From assembly GCF_009363795.1 (NCBI RefSeq), contig NZ_CP045420.1:1903001-1967000 (forward strand): 64,000 nucleotides of DNA, written 5' to 3'. Position numbers and translations under genes: made by a program. Positions 19,958 through 30,300 of this stretch are shown here, piece after piece; within the stretch, counting starts at the first letter, position 1, and every line of letters begins with the position of its first letter. The stretch comes from Palleronia sp. THAF1 (lineage in GTDB: Bacteria > Pseudomonadota > Alphaproteobacteria > Rhodobacterales > Rhodobacteraceae). Under the pieces are notes generated by a model. It made no database searches and was not told the origin of the DNA. It worked only from the letters and a program-made list of their open reading frames with translations.

Positions 19958-20260
19958 ATGATGATCAGCGCAGCCTTGCAGATCGCCCTGTCATTAGGCG
20001 TGCCCGCCACTTGCGCGGCCACCTTCGTGCAGACCGAGTCCAAGTCTGAAAAGTCCTGGAAGGACCCAAGGTTTGCAGTGAACGACGTGATCGACGTCGA
20101 TCAGAACGCGCTTCAGTCCCATTACCCCGGCATGGATCTACCTACGCTGACCGGGGACGAAGAAGCCTATTATCGTGGCAACGAATTTATCTACCGCGTT
20201 CAATTGAAGACCATGACCGTGATCGAAGTTGTCCCGATCGGAAGTGTCCTGCTCTACTGA
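19958..20260 (+). CDS. Small exported protein of unknown function
   Basis: A 100-residue protein with an N-terminal signal peptide (MMISAALQIALSLGVPATCA, cleavage probably after AxCA or AAT). The mature part is polar, ending ETYYRGN-like EAYYRGNEFIYRVQLKTM and a hydrophobic strand TVIEVVPIGSVLLY. That ending recalls RcnB-type periplasmic proteins, but the match is too weak to name it. ATG 19958 is chosen because AAGGAG lies seven bases before it. It is convergent with uvrA, three bases apart, and no clear terminator is visible. Confidence 0.75.
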   Translation: MMISAALQIALSLGVPATCAATFVQTESKSEKSWKDPRFAVNDVIDVDQNALQSHYPGMDLPTLTGDEEAYYRGNEFIYRVQLKTMTVIEVVPIGSVLLY

Positions 20261-20263
20261 TCG

Positions 20264-23164
20264 CTACTCCGCCGCCACCTTTCGTGCGTTTAGCATCGGC
20301 TTGAGGTAACGCCCCGTGTGGCTCTCCTCGACCTCGGCCACATCCTCTGGCGTGCCTGTCGCGACGATGCACCCGCCGCCGGTGCCGCCTTCGGGACCGA
20401 TGTCGATCAACCAATCGGCGGTCTTGATGACATCCAGATTGTGTTCGATCACCACCATGGAATTGCCCTGTTCGACCAGCTCGTGCAGCACCTCCAGCAG
20501 CTTCTTCACATCCTCGAAGTGCAGGCCCGTCGTCGGCTCGTCCAAGATATACAGCGTGCGGCCCGTGGACCGTTTCGCCAACTCCTTCGATAGCTTCACC
20601 CGTTGCGCTTCGCCGCCCGACAAGGTCGTGGCCTGCTGGCCAACTTTGATGTAGCCAAGGCCGACGCGCACCAGCGCGTCCATCTTCTCGCGGATCGACG
20701 GCACAGCCTGGAAGAAGTTCTGCGCATCTTCAACCGTCATATCAAGAACGTCCGCTATGCTCTTGCCTTTGAACTTGATTTCCAAAGTCTCGCGGTTGTA
20801 GCGCGCGCCGTTGCAGGTCTCGCAGGTCACGTAGACATCCGGCAGGAAATGCATTTCGATCTTGATGACGCCGTCACCCTGACAGGCCTCGCACCGCCCC
20901 CCCTTCACGTTGAAGCTGAAGCGACCCGGCTTATAGCCACGCGCTTTCGCTTCCGGCAGCCCGGCGAACCAGTCGCGGATCGGGGTGAAAGCGCCCGTGT
21001 AGGTCGCCGGGTTCGAGCGTGGCGTGCGCCCGATGGGCCGCTGATCGATGTCGATCACCTTGTCCAGATGCTCCAAGCCCTTGATCGTCTCACATGGCGC
21101 TGGCGTCTGGCGCGCCCCGTTCAACCGCATGGAGGCCGTCTTGAACAGCGTCTCGATGGTCAGCGTGGACTTGCCGCCGCCCGAAACACCGGTCACGCAG
21201 ACGAACTTGCCCAGCGGGAAATCGGCGGTCACGTTGTCCAGATTGTTGCCGTTGGCCTTCACGACCGTCAGCTTCTTCTTGTTGCCCTTGCGCCGCTGCG
21301 CTGGCACGCCGATCTCACGCCGTCCGGCCAGATAGTCGCCCGTCACGCTTTCGGGTGTATCGATGATCTCTTGCGGTGTCCCGGCGGCGATGACTTGCCC
21401 GCCGTGGATGCCCGCGCCGGGGCCGATATCCAGTACGTAGTCGGCCTCTCGAATGGCCTCTTCATCATGCTCGACCACGATCACCGTATTGCCCTGATCG
21501 CGCAGGTTCTTGAGCGTGGTCAACAACCGGTCGTTGTCGCGCTGGTGCAGGCCGATGCTAGGTTCGTCCAGCACATACAGCACGCCCGTCAGGCCAGAAC
21601 CGATCTGAGACGCCAGCCGGATGCGCTGCGATTCACCCCCCGACAGCGTGCCCGCGTTGCGCGACAGCGTCAGATATTCGAGACCGACGTTGTTGAGGAA
21701 CCCCAAGCGCTCGCGGATTTCCTTCAGGATCGCACGCGCGATCTCGTTCTTCTGCTTCGACAACGCCTCGGGCACCGCCTCGCACCAGTCAAAGGCTTCC
21801 TTGATCGACATCTGGACGACTTCGCCCACGTGGCGAAGCTCTGCCCCCTTGCCCGTGCCGGACCCGATCTTCACGGCCAAAGCCTCTGGCCGCAGACGAT
21901 AGCCCTCGCAGGTCTTGCAGGCGCGGTTGTTCTGGAATCGCTCGAACTCTTCGCGAATCCACGACGAATCCGTCTCGCGATAGCGACGCTCCATGTTGGG
22001 GATCACGCCCTCGAACGGCCGCTCGATCTGGTAGACGCGACCGCCTTCATCGTAGCGGAACTTGATCTCTTCCTTGCCCGAGCCGAACAGGAAGACGTCC
22101 TTTACCTTGTCGTCCAAGTCCTTCCACTTCGTCGCAGAGGAGAAGCCGTAGTGCTTGGCCATCGCTTGGATGGTCTGCGTGAAATAAGGTGATTTCCCCT
22201 TCCGCCATGGCGCAATCGCCCCGTCACCGATCTTCAGGTTCTGGTCCGGCACCATCAGCGCCGGGTCGAAGAACAGCTCTACACCCAAGCCGTCGCAAGA
22301 CGGACACGCCCCGAACGGCGCGTTGAAAGAGAACAGGCGCGGCTCGATTTCCGGGATCGTGAAGCCGGACACCGGGCAAGCGAAATTCTCGGAAAAGGTA
22401 ATACGCTCGGGCTCTGGCGGCTCTTCGCCTTCCTCTGCGCGCGGTGCGGTTTCCAGAATGGCGATGCCATCGGCCAGATCCAAAGCGGTGCGGAACGAGT
22501 CCGCAAGCCGTGTTTCCAGCCCCTCACGCACGACGATCCGGTCCACGACCACGTCGATGTCGTGGCGAAACTTCTTGTCCAGCGTGGGCGGCTCGTCCAA
22601 CTCGTAGAACGTGCCGTCGACCTTCACGCGCTGGAACCCCTGCTTGCGCAGCTCCAGAAACTCCTTGCGATACTCACCCTTTCGGTCGCGAATGATGGGG
22701 GCCAACAGGAAGCCGCGGGTGCCTTCCTCCATCTTCATGACCGTATCGACCATGTCCTGCACCTGCTGCGCCTCAATCGGCTGGCCAGTGGCGGGGGAAT
22801 AGGGCGTGCCCGCGCGCGCGAAGAGCAGGCGCATGTAGTCGTAGATCTCTGTCACGGTGCCGACGGTGGACCGCGGGTTCTTCGACGTGGTCTTCTGCTC
22901 GATGGAGATCGCAGGCGACAGGCCCGAGATGTGATCCACATCGGGCTTTTCCATCATGTCAAGGAACTGCCGCGCATAGGCCGACAGCGATTCTACGTAG
23001 CGGCGTTGCCCCTCTGCGTAGATCGTATCGAACGCCAGCGACGACTTGCCGGACCCGGAAAGCCCGGTGATGACCACAAGCTGATCGCGCGGAATATCCA
23101 CGTCGATGCTTTTCAGATTGTGCTCGCGCGCGCCGCGAACAGAGATCGATTTCAGCTCGGCCAT
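20264..23164 (-). CDS. uvrA: Excinuclease ABC subunit A
   Basis: Damage-recognition ATPase of nucleotide excision repair, 966 residues. Two ABC modules are visible: Walker A motifs GLSGSGKSS and GVSGGGKST, and signature motifs [14 protein letters not shown] and [14 protein letters not shown]. Zinc fingers are present as CPVSG...CPSCDGLG and CEACQGDG...CETCNG. The interaction domain for UvrB lies between. Transcription is probably SOS-controlled: a LexA box lies at 23228-23242, just upstream of a plausible promoter. Full length, no oddity other than GGG in the second Walker A, which is usual in Alphaproteobacteria. Confidence 0.98.
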   Translation of the reverse strand: MAELKSISVRGAREHNLKSIDVDIPRDQLVVITGLSGSGKSSLAFDTIYAEGQRRYVESLSAYARQFLDMMEKPDVDHISGLSPAISIEQKTTSKNPRSTVGTVTEIYDYMRLLFARAGTPYSPATGQPIEAQQVQDMVDTVMKMEEGTRGFLLAPIIRDRKGEYRKEFLELRKQGFQRVKVDGTFYELDEPPTLDKKFRHDIDVVVDRIVVREGLETRLADSFRTALDLADGIAILETAPRAEEGEEPPEPERITFSENFACPVSGFTIPEIEPRLFSFNAPFGACPSCDGLGVELFFDPALMVPDQNLKIGDGAIAPWRKGKSPYFTQTIQAMAKHYGFSSATKWKDLDDKVKDVFLFGSGKEEIKFRYDEGGRVYQIERPFEGVIPNMERRYRETDSSWIREEFERFQNNRACKTCEGYRLRPEALAVKIGSGTGKGAELRHVGEVVQMSIKEAFDWCEAVPEALSKQKNEIARAILKEIRERLGFLNNVGLEYLTLSRNAGTLSGGESQRIRLASQIGSGLTGVLYVLDEPSIGLHQRDNDRLLTTLKNLRDQGNTVIVVEHDEEAIREADYVLDIGPGAGIHGGQVIAAGTPQEIIDTPESVTGDYLAGRREIGVPAQRRKGNKKKLTVVKANGNNLDNVTADFPLGKFVCVTGVSGGGKSTLTIETLFKTASMRLNGARQTPAPCETIKGLEHLDKVIDIDQRPIGRTPRSNPATYTGAFTPIRDWFAGLPEAKARGYKPGRFSFNVKGGRCEACQGDGVIKIEMHFLPDVYVTCETCNGARYNRETLEIKFKGKSIADVLDMTVEDAQNFFQAVPSIREKMDALVRVGLGYIKVGQQATTLSGGEAQRVKLSKELAKRSTGRTLYILDEPTTGLHFEDVKKLLEVLHELVEQGNSMVVIEHNLDVIKTADWLIDIGPEGGTGGGCIVATGTPEDVAEVEESHTGRYLKPMLNARKVAAE

Positions 23165-23188
23165 GGTGCCCCCTTAACCCTTCGTCCA

Positions 23189-23217
23189 CACATAGACCCG
23201 TGTCGCCGTCGCGCCAA
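23189..23217 (-). promoter_or_regulatory. Probable uvrA promoter
   Basis: On the minus strand TTGGCG (23212-23217) and TATGTG (23189-23194) are separated by exactly 17 bases. The -10 lies 25 bases upstream of the start codon. The LexA box is ten bases upstream of the -35. Confidence 0.5.
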
Positions 23218-23227
23218 CGCTTAATTG

Positions 23228-23242
23228 GAACGAACAGGGAAC
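23228..23242 (-). promoter_or_regulatory. LexA (SOS) box of uvrA
   Basis: GTTCCCTGTTCGTTC on the minus strand is a perfect GTTC-N7-GTTC, the direct-repeat LexA site of Alphaproteobacteria such as Rhodobacter. It lies 64 bases upstream of the uvrA start and next to the stop of the preceding MFS gene. Confidence 0.85.
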
Positions 23243-23243
23243 G

Positions 23244-24392
23244 CTAATCGTGCCGTATGGATGTGCTGTGCAGATGGGCGAGTCCCAGTGTCACCGCAAG
23301 CCCAAGCACCGAAAAGCCGACGAGCGCCGCCCACAATCCGGGCAAGCCGGCCTGCGCGTAGAACAGGGCGAACATCGGCGTGCCCAGCGTGGTGCCGACG
23401 TTCCCCATCTGCGCGATCCCACCGGTCGCCAACGCGCGGTCTGACACTTCAGCATTCAGGTGCGGGATCAGCGCGAAGGCAGCCCCCGGCACCAGTCCCA
23501 TGGTCGCGAACATCGGGTAGACGGCGGCAGGCGTGCTGACCCAGCCGATGATCCCACAAAGCGCAACTGCGATGAAACCCGCAGCGAGGACGATGAAAGG
23601 TGGCACTCGCTTGCACAGCCAACCGGCGGCGAAGGTGCCGGACAGGGACAGAAGCGGAAGAGAGATCGCAAGTCCCGGGCGTCCCAGTGCCAAGGGCAGG
23701 AAGGCGACGGCAGCGACGAAGACCACCGTATAGAACACGAAACACAGCGCCGGCATGGCGCGGGCGACGTGGCCGTAGATTGCGCGGTGCATTGCGACCG
23801 GTGAAAGGCGCAATGGTTGCCGGGGCTGCACCGGCAGCATCGGGACCAGCACGGCGGCCATGACCAGAAAACCCAAGCCATGTGCCACGTTCAGTGCCTG
23901 CAAGCCGCCGATCGTCACGATCATCGGAAAGATCGCCGCGCCGATGGCGAATGCGACCCCGAAGAACATCGCCCAGATCGCCATGGCGACCGGGCGCCCG
24001 TTGTCAGAGGCCACCCCCGCGATCAGTGTCGGCGCCGCGACGACGATCAACAGGTGGGACACGCCTTCGATCACTCGACTTACGCCCAGCAGCCACAGGG
24101 GCGGCAGAAACGCCTGCACCAGCGACATTCCAGCCCCCAGCAGCATCGCGAAGATCAATACGCGCCGTGCACCCATAGCCGCCACACAGCCGCCCGCAAC
24201 GGCACCGAGCAGTATGCCGACAAGGCCGACCACCGATACCAGCCACGCCAGAGTTGTTACTGGTCGGTCGTAGGCTGCCGATAGGTCCGGCAGTGTCAGC
24301 GCGAAGGTCGCGAATTGCCACGCCGCCAACAGACCGGTCACGAAGAGGGCTGCGACGACGGCCCAGTTGGTGCGGTCGGAGGATACGCTCAT
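23244..24392 (-). CDS. MFS transporter
   Basis: Major facilitator of 382 residues with twelve predicted membrane helices. The loop 2-3 motif is partly kept (GCVAAMGARRVLIFAM), and GPxxG-type glycine-rich helices recur. Substrate unknown; the sequence is closest in feel to CynX/arabinose-efflux-type permeases. It ends two bases before the LexA box of uvrA, so readthrough from here could feed uvrA. The small membrane protein gene upstream on the minus strand is 42 bases away. Confidence 0.85.
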   Translation of the reverse strand: MSVSSDRTNWAVVAALFVTGLLAAWQFATFALTLPDLSAAYDRPVTTLAWLVSVVGLVGILLGAVAGGCVAAMGARRVLIFAMLLGAGMSLVQAFLPPLWLLGVSRVIEGVSHLLIVVAAPTLIAGVASDNGRPVAMAIWAMFFGVAFAIGAAIFPMIVTIGGLQALNVAHGLGFLVMAAVLVPMLPVQPRQPLRLSPVAMHRAIYGHVARAMPALCFVFYTVVFVAAVAFLPLALGRPGLAISLPLLSLSGTFAAGWLCKRVPPFIVLAAGFIAVALCGIIGWVSTPAAVYPMFATMGLVPGAAFALIPHLNAEVSDRALATGGIAQMGNVGTTLGTPMFALFYAQAGLPGLWAALVGFSVLGLAVTLGLAHLHSTSIRHD

Positions 24393-24434
24393 GCGTCGCT
24401 TAGACGCGCGCTGCAGGCGCGGCGCAAGCGGGTG

Positions 24435-24626
24435 TCAGCCCTTTCGGCGACGCTCGATCGCGATCAGCAGGACGACTCCGGCGATCAAAAGAAGCGGTCC
24501 GATCAAGCCGACAATCCCGCTGCCGAAAACGCTGGTCGCCAGTCCGTCGGCCAGGAATGCGAACCGATAGAAAGTAATGACGATACCGGCCACGATCAGG
24601 GCAATGGCCAACCATGTCTTGCTCAT
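24435..24626 (-). CDS. Small two-helix membrane protein
   Basis: A 63-residue protein, almost entirely two hydrophobic segments (about 5-24 and 38-56), MSKTWLAIALIVAGIVITFY and GLIGPLLLIAGVVLLIAIE, ending in a basic RRRKG tail that should stay in the cytoplasm. No family recognised. AAAGGAGCGCAGT upstream of the ATG gives a good ribosome site. It precedes the MFS gene and follows DUF924 on the same strand. Confidence 0.7.
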   Translation of the reverse strand: MSKTWLAIALIVAGIVITFYRFAFLADGLATSVFGSGIVGLIGPLLLIAGVVLLIAIERRRKG

Positions 24627-24705
24627 ACTGCGCTCCTTTGGTTGGCGGAGAAACAGAGAACACAGGTCGACGTTCCGACGCGGAAGGTCGCACCCCTGAA
24701 GCTGG

Positions 24706-25281
24706 TCACGCGGTCTGCTGTAATTCCCGAACCACCGCGCCGTATCCGCCGTCCTTGATGAACGCGGTTTCAGCGCTGGTCGACGATCGGCCCAACGTCT
24801 CGTTCCGGTGGGGGAAGCGTCCGAAACGGCGGATGACTTCCCGGTGGGCCTTGGCGTGCAGAAGGTTGTTCTCTGCCTCTGGCATCCGGTCGTAGAACAG
24901 CCGCACGCAACGATCCTGATCGATCAGGTTCTCGGCGTGCATCAGCGGCAGATAGAAGAATTGCCGCCCCGGCGGGTCGATCCGCTTGTCCCACCCCTTG
25001 CCGATTGCCATCTTCGCAGCGGCCCCCGCGACGGCGTCTAGCTTGAACGCGTCAGGCGTGCCGCGCCACATGTTGCGGGGCAGTTGGTCGGAAAGGATGA
25101 TGTAGGCCAGAACGCCGGACGGATACGTCAGCCAAAGCGACAATCCGCCCTCGTCCAGATCTGCCCATGCCTCTGCAAAACGGTCGCGGCAGGTCTCATC
25201 CAGTTCATCGCCACCGGCATACCAGCCTTTGGGGCCGACATCATCCAGCCAAAAGGCCAGAACCTCTTCAGGTGTCGCCAT
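24706..25281 (-). CDS. DUF924 family protein
   Basis: A 191-residue cytoplasmic protein of the DUF924 family, whose function is not established. Family features visible: N-terminal EEVLAFWLDDVG, then ILSDQLPRNMWRGTPDAF, and FFYLPLMHAENLIDQDRCVRLF. The helical fold resembles tetratricopeptide-like bundles. Full length for the family. Start ATG 25279-25281 with AGGGAGGG just upstream. Confidence 0.9.
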   Translation of the reverse strand: MATPEEVLAFWLDDVGPKGWYAGGDELDETCRDRFAEAWADLDEGGLSLWLTYPSGVLAYIILSDQLPRNMWRGTPDAFKLDAVAGAAAKMAIGKGWDKRIDPPGRQFFYLPLMHAENLIDQDRCVRLFYDRMPEAENNLLHAKAHREVIRRFGRFPHRNETLGRSSTSAETAFIKDGGYGAVVRELQQTA

Positions 25282-25354
25282 GGCACACCCTCCCTATTGC
25301 TTCCGCCCCCCGAACCCGATGAGCGTTGCAAAATCCCCCCGACATAGCAAGGAT

Positions 25355-26671
25355 TTACGCCGATCCGCTGGTCGGCAGGATATCGGGCTCGTCTTCGCCC
25401 TCATCCCAGCCATTGTCGCCCGCGTCCTCGGCGTCATCCGACTGCGCCTCGGACCATTCCTGACCGGCCGCGACACCCACACTCGACAGGTTCGGCGAGA
25501 ACGGAACGTAGGCACCCGTCTCATCGGCGGACGGCGCCGCACGGCGAGTCATGCGGTAGGCGGAATATCCCGCCAGCGCGACCATGAGAAACGCCACGAA
25601 CAGCCAGTAGCCCTGCGGCCCGATGGCGGTCATCAGCGCACCGATCGCCAACGGCCCGGCGATGGCGCCCAATCCGTTGATGAAGATCAATCCGCCCGAG
25701 GCTGCTGCCATGTCGGAATAGTCCAGGTAGTCAGCCGTGTAGGCGATCAGCAACGAGTAAAGCGGGTTGATCATGCCACCCATTATGAAACCGATCGTCA
25801 GCACGACCGGCACTGTTGGCGATAGCAAAACGCCCGCTGTGCAGGCCAGCGCACCGATGACGGAGCATCCAAGGATCAGCACGCGCCGGTCCATCCGGTC
25901 GCTGATCCAACCCACGGGATACTGCAAGATGAGCCCGCCCAAGAAGATCGCGCCCACGAAAGAGCCGACCTCTGCCACGCTCAACCCGGCCTGTGCCGCA
26001 TAGACTGCGGACATTCCGAACTGGGCGGCCATCATGCCGCCTGACAGGAACATTCCCACGCAGCCCGTGGGCGACGAGCGATACAGCTCGACCAGGTTCA
26101 TGGGCTTGGTGGTGTCAAATGGGGGCGTCGGTGCGATGGACAGAAGGATCGGCGCGAAAGAGATCGAAACCAGCACCGAAGGCACGATGAACAGAATGAA
26201 TCCGGCCGGATCACCCAAAGACAGAAAGCCCTGCGCCGCAACCATGCCACCGGTCTGCACGATCATGTAAAGAGATAGCGCCTGCCCGCGATTTTCGGTC
26301 GTCGTCGCGTTGTTCAGCCAGCTTTCGGCAGTGACGTAGACGCCCGCGAATCCGAATCCAATGATGACGCGCAGCGCGATCCACGCCCACGGCTCTGTGA
26401 CCGAGGGGAACAGGATCAGCACCGCAGAAATCAGCGAGCCCAGCGCGGCGAAGACACGAACGTGGCCGACCCGTCGGATCATCTCTGGCGCCAGACGCGA
26501 CCCGCCAAGGAAGCCGACGAAGTAGGCAGACATGACGATCGACATCTCGACGGTAGAAAACGCCTCGATCTCGCCCCGGATCCCCAACAACGTGCCCTGC
26601 ATTCCGTTGCCGATCATCAGCAACAGCATCCCAAGAAACAGCGCCCAGGCGCTGGCAAGAACCTTGAACAT
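25355..26671 (-). CDS. MFS transporter, YcaD-like
   Basis: Inner-membrane major facilitator of 438 residues with twelve predicted helices followed by an acidic cytoplasmic tail of about 40 residues (many Glu, Asp). LRVIIGFGFAGVYVTAESWLNN in the first half and GWISDRMDRRVLIL at the loop 8-9 resemble the YcaD group, of unknown substrate. Start ATG 26669-26671. The 158 bases upstream hold no gene that I can support and separate it from the peroxiredoxin. Confidence 0.88.
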   Translation of the reverse strand: MFKVLASAWALFLGMLLLMIGNGMQGTLLGIRGEIEAFSTVEMSIVMSAYFVGFLGGSRLAPEMIRRVGHVRVFAALGSLISAVLILFPSVTEPWAWIALRVIIGFGFAGVYVTAESWLNNATTTENRGQALSLYMIVQTGGMVAAQGFLSLGDPAGFILFIVPSVLVSISFAPILLSIAPTPPFDTTKPMNLVELYRSSPTGCVGMFLSGGMMAAQFGMSAVYAAQAGLSVAEVGSFVGAIFLGGLILQYPVGWISDRMDRRVLILGCSVIGALACTAGVLLSPTVPVVLTIGFIMGGMINPLYSLLIAYTADYLDYSDMAAASGGLIFINGLGAIAGPLAIGALMTAIGPQGYWLFVAFLMVALAGYSAYRMTRRAAPSADETGAYVPFSPNLSSVGVAAGQEWSEAQSDDAEDAGDNGWDEGEDEPDILPTSGSA

Positions 26672-26829
26672 GATGTCGTCCCTCTTGGCTATAGGACCGC
26701 GTTGACCGGCATGACACCGGCCGTCTGTCCTGGCCGCGACGCAAATGTCGCAAGCGGGCCGTATCAGCGGGACTCACCGGGGCATAGCACCGACGTCTGC
26801 GCCCACCGCATCGCTGCCATGCGCTAAGG

Positions 26830-27288
26830 TCACAGGGCGGCTGCGGCTTCCAGCACCTCGTCCACATGGCCCGGCACCTTCACCTTCCGCCATTCGCGCA
26901 CGACTGTGCCATCCGCGCCGATCAGGAAAGTGGACCGTTCGATCCCCATGGAGGTCTTGCCGTACATCTTCTTCTCGACCCACGTGCCGTAACGCTCACA
27001 CACGTCGCCCTCTTCATCGGACAGCAACGCGACACCCAGCTCATGCTTGTCGCGAAATTTGTCCTGCTTCTTCACCGGATCCTTGCTGATGCCGAGCACG
27101 GTGACACCATGCTTGGCGAATTCGTCGGCAGCGTCGGTGAACCCTTTCGCTTCGGTCGTGCAACCGGGCGTATCCGCGCGAGGATAAAAGAACAGGACCA
27201 CGGCCCCGTCGATGTCCGACAGTTTCACGGTCTCACCGCCGTCGCGCGGCAACTCGATCTTGGGGGCGGTCTGTCCGGTCAGGTCCAT
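26830..27288 (-). CDS. Bcp/PrxQ-type peroxiredoxin
   Basis: Thiol peroxidase of 152 residues that reduces hydrogen and organic peroxides. The peroxidatic Cys43 is in PRADTPGCTTEAKGF; GIERSTFLIGADG and KVPGHVDEVLEA are typical of the C-terminal half. The resolving cysteine five residues after the first, present in E. coli Bcp, is replaced by Lys48; the only other Cys is Cys97 in GDVCERYG. The start ATG 27288 has GGAG six bases upstream; the much longer open frame to 27849 is an antisense shadow of the next gene. Divergent from the AsmA-like gene. Confidence 0.92.
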   Translation of the reverse strand: MDLTGQTAPKIELPRDGGETVKLSDIDGAVVLFFYPRADTPGCTTEAKGFTDAADEFAKHGVTVLGISKDPVKKQDKFRDKHELGVALLSDEEGDVCERYGTWVEKKMYGKTSMGIERSTFLIGADGTVVREWRKVKVPGHVDEVLEAAAAL

Positions 27289-27396
27289 GGGAGTCTCCTT
27301 CATCTGATGCCCTTCCCTATCTGCGTTGCCAAAACGTGAAGGCAATGCCGCCGCAACCCTGTGGCCAAGCACAGGCAAACCCGCCAGATTGCCGCC

Positions 27397-30300
27397 ATGA
27401 GCGATGCCCCCGTCGAACATGGACACGCGCGCGCCAAGCCGTTGCGCCACTTGATCCGTTTCCTGCGGGCCGTGACGCTTTTTCTTCTGGTGCTGCTGGT
27501 CGTGATCGTTGCCGGGATCACGTGGCTGACCACAACCGAACAGCGTATTGCCCTGCCCGACTGGGCGGTCGAGCGGATCGAGACGGCGGTGCAGGACCGC
27601 AGCCCCGGCGTCACAATCGAATTGGGCCGCATTACCGCGGCCATAGATCGCAGCGCCACCCCGCGCCTGTGGCTGGAAGAAGTGCGCCTTGGCGGGCCAG
27701 ACGTGGGAGAGGTCGCACGCCTGTCGGAAATCGGCGTGGCCTTCGACGCCGACGCCTTCTTGTCCCGCCGCATCGCGCCCAGCGCCCTTCGGATCGGTGC
27801 CATCGACCTGCTGTTGCGCCGCGACGCCGATGGCCGGTTCGAGCTGCAATTCGGCGGTGGTGGCAGCTTTCAGTTGGACACACCCGGTGACCTGTTCGAC
27901 GCGGCAGAAGCCCTGCTGGACCGCGCACCCTTCGACCGCGCCGAACGTGTGGAACTGGAAGAGGTGTCGATCCGACTGGAAGACGCGCGCTCGGCCCGTG
28001 TCTGGCAGGTCACCGGCGGGACGGCTGTGCTGGAGCGTGGCGCGGACGGGCTGGAGGCAACGCTCAACGCGGCACTGTTCAACGGCACCGACGATCTGGC
28101 GCGGCTACAAGCCTCGCTGTCCACTGACGGTGACGACGGCGCCGCTGCCTTGCGGATCGAACTGGAAGAAATCGCCGCGTCCGACATCGCACTCCAGGCC
28201 CCCGCGCTGGCGTTCCTTGGCGTGCTCGACGCGCCAATCTCCGGTGCCTTGCGCGCGGTCTTGGGATCGGATGGCGAGCTGGCTTCGCTGGCCGGCACGC
28301 TCAGCATCGCCGAAGGCGACCTGCAGCCGCGCCCCGGCATTCCGCCCGTCCATTTCAACAAGGCCACGGCGTATCTGGACTTCGATCCGGCCACCAACCG
28401 CATCGAATTCTCCGAAGTCTCGGTGGACGGCGAGCAGGGCAGCGCGCGCTTGTCAGGCCACGCCGATCTGTCGCAGATCGGGGCGAATGGCTTCCCCGCG
28501 GCCCTGCTCGGCCAGTTCCAGATCGAGGCGTTGCGGCTCGACACCCCCGCCCTGTTCCCCGACCCCGTCGAGCTGTCCGGCGGCACCGCCGACCTGCGCC
28601 TGCGCCTGAACCCGTTCACGCTGGAAGTCGGTCAGTACACCTTGCCCGCCGCCAATGGCGCTCGCGAAGAAACCCTGAACGGCAACGCCCACATCGAGGC
28701 CGGGCCAGACGGGTGGTCCGTCAGTCTGCGGTTGGAAGCCGCCTTGATGCGTGCCGAACGCCTGCGTCGCCTTTGGCCTGCGCCGGTCGCGCGCAAGGCC
28801 CGGCAGTTCTTCCTGGAACGCGTGCAGGACGGGGCCGCCACCAATGCAACCGTCCTGCTGTCCCTGACCCCGGACACGCCGAAGCCCGAGAGCACGATCA
28901 CCTTCGGCTTTCGCGATGCCACCACCGTTGCCGTCCCATTCCTTCCCCCCGTCGAGGATGCTTCCGGCTATGGAGAACTGCACGACGGGCGCTTCACGAT
29001 CATGGTAAACGACGGGCTGATCCGCACACCCGCCGCAGGACCCATCACGCTGGCCGGCAGCAGCTTCGTCATCCCCGACGCTCGCCAAAAGCCCAGCCCC
29101 GCGACCATCGACCTTGTGGCTGACGGGCCTCTGAAATCGGTTTTGTGGCTGATCGACCGCGAACCCCTTTCGCTTTTGTCCCGCGCGGGCCGCGATCCCG
29201 ATCTGGGTACGGGACGCGTCAGCGCCGAAGTTGACCTCGGCCTGATCCTGAAAAAGGGCCTGACGCCGGAAGAGATCACGCTGGACGCCACCGGCACCCT
29301 GCGCAATTTCTCATCTGACAGCATCGTTCCGAACCGCGCGCTGACGGCGAGTGCGATGCAGATCTCTGTCACCAAGGACACGATCCGCGCCGAAGGTCAG
29401 GCCGCATTGGACGGCGTTGGCTTCGACGGCAGGTGGAAGCAGGCGCTGGCGGGGCCGGATCAGGGCAAGGGAGAGGTTTCAGGCACCATTCCCTTGGCCC
29501 CTTCAACCCTGCAGACCTTCGGCATCGCCCTACCCGATGGCCTCGTCACAGGTTCGGGCCGCGCGCAAATAGACTTGGCACTGAACCCAGGCACATCGCC
29601 CCGGCTGGAATTGCGCTCTGACCTGCGTGGCGTCGGGCTGGATATCCCCGCGATCAATTGGGCCAAGCGCCGGGACGAATCCGGACGTCTCGCCGTCGAT
29701 GTGACGCTGGGCGACACGCCCGATGTGACCCGCTTGGAACTGGAAGCCCCAGCACTTTTCGCGCGCGGTGACGTGGCGCTGGCGAACGGGGCGTTCCAAT
29801 CCCTGACGCTGACCCGCGCCACCGTCGGCGACTGGTTCGACGGAACGGTCGCCATCACCGCGCGCGGGCCGGGCCAGCCCCCCGCGATCTCTGTCAACGG
29901 CGGTAGCGTCGATCTGCGTCGCGCCAAGCTGGGTGGCGAAGGTGACGGCAGTGGAAGTGGTGCCGCCCGTGGCCCCATAGAGTTGCGGCTCGATCGCGTG
30001 ACCGTCACCGACACCATCGCCCTGACCGACGCGCAGGCGCGGATCGAGCCGGGCCGCGCGTTGGCGGGTCGCTTTCAGGGCCGCGCGAACGGCGGTGTGA
30101 CCGTGCAGGGCAGACTGGCGGGCGGCACCAACGGCACGTCCATCCGCCTGACAACCGCCGACGCGGGCGCCCTGCTGCGTGATGCCGGACTGATCGAACG
30201 CGTCAGCGGCGGGCAGATGGAACTGACGCTCTATCCCACGGGCCAAAGCGGCACCTACGATGGCGCTGTACGCGTGGTGAACCCACTTCTGCGCGACGCC

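Noticed and set aside
20603-22192. 529-residue plus-strand frame opposite uvrA
   Set aside because: Antisense shadow of a well-conserved gene; no family features.
26830-27849. N-terminal extension of the peroxiredoxin to 339 residues
   Set aside because: The extra part is antisense to the AsmA-like gene and has no features; a good ribosome site supports ATG 27288.
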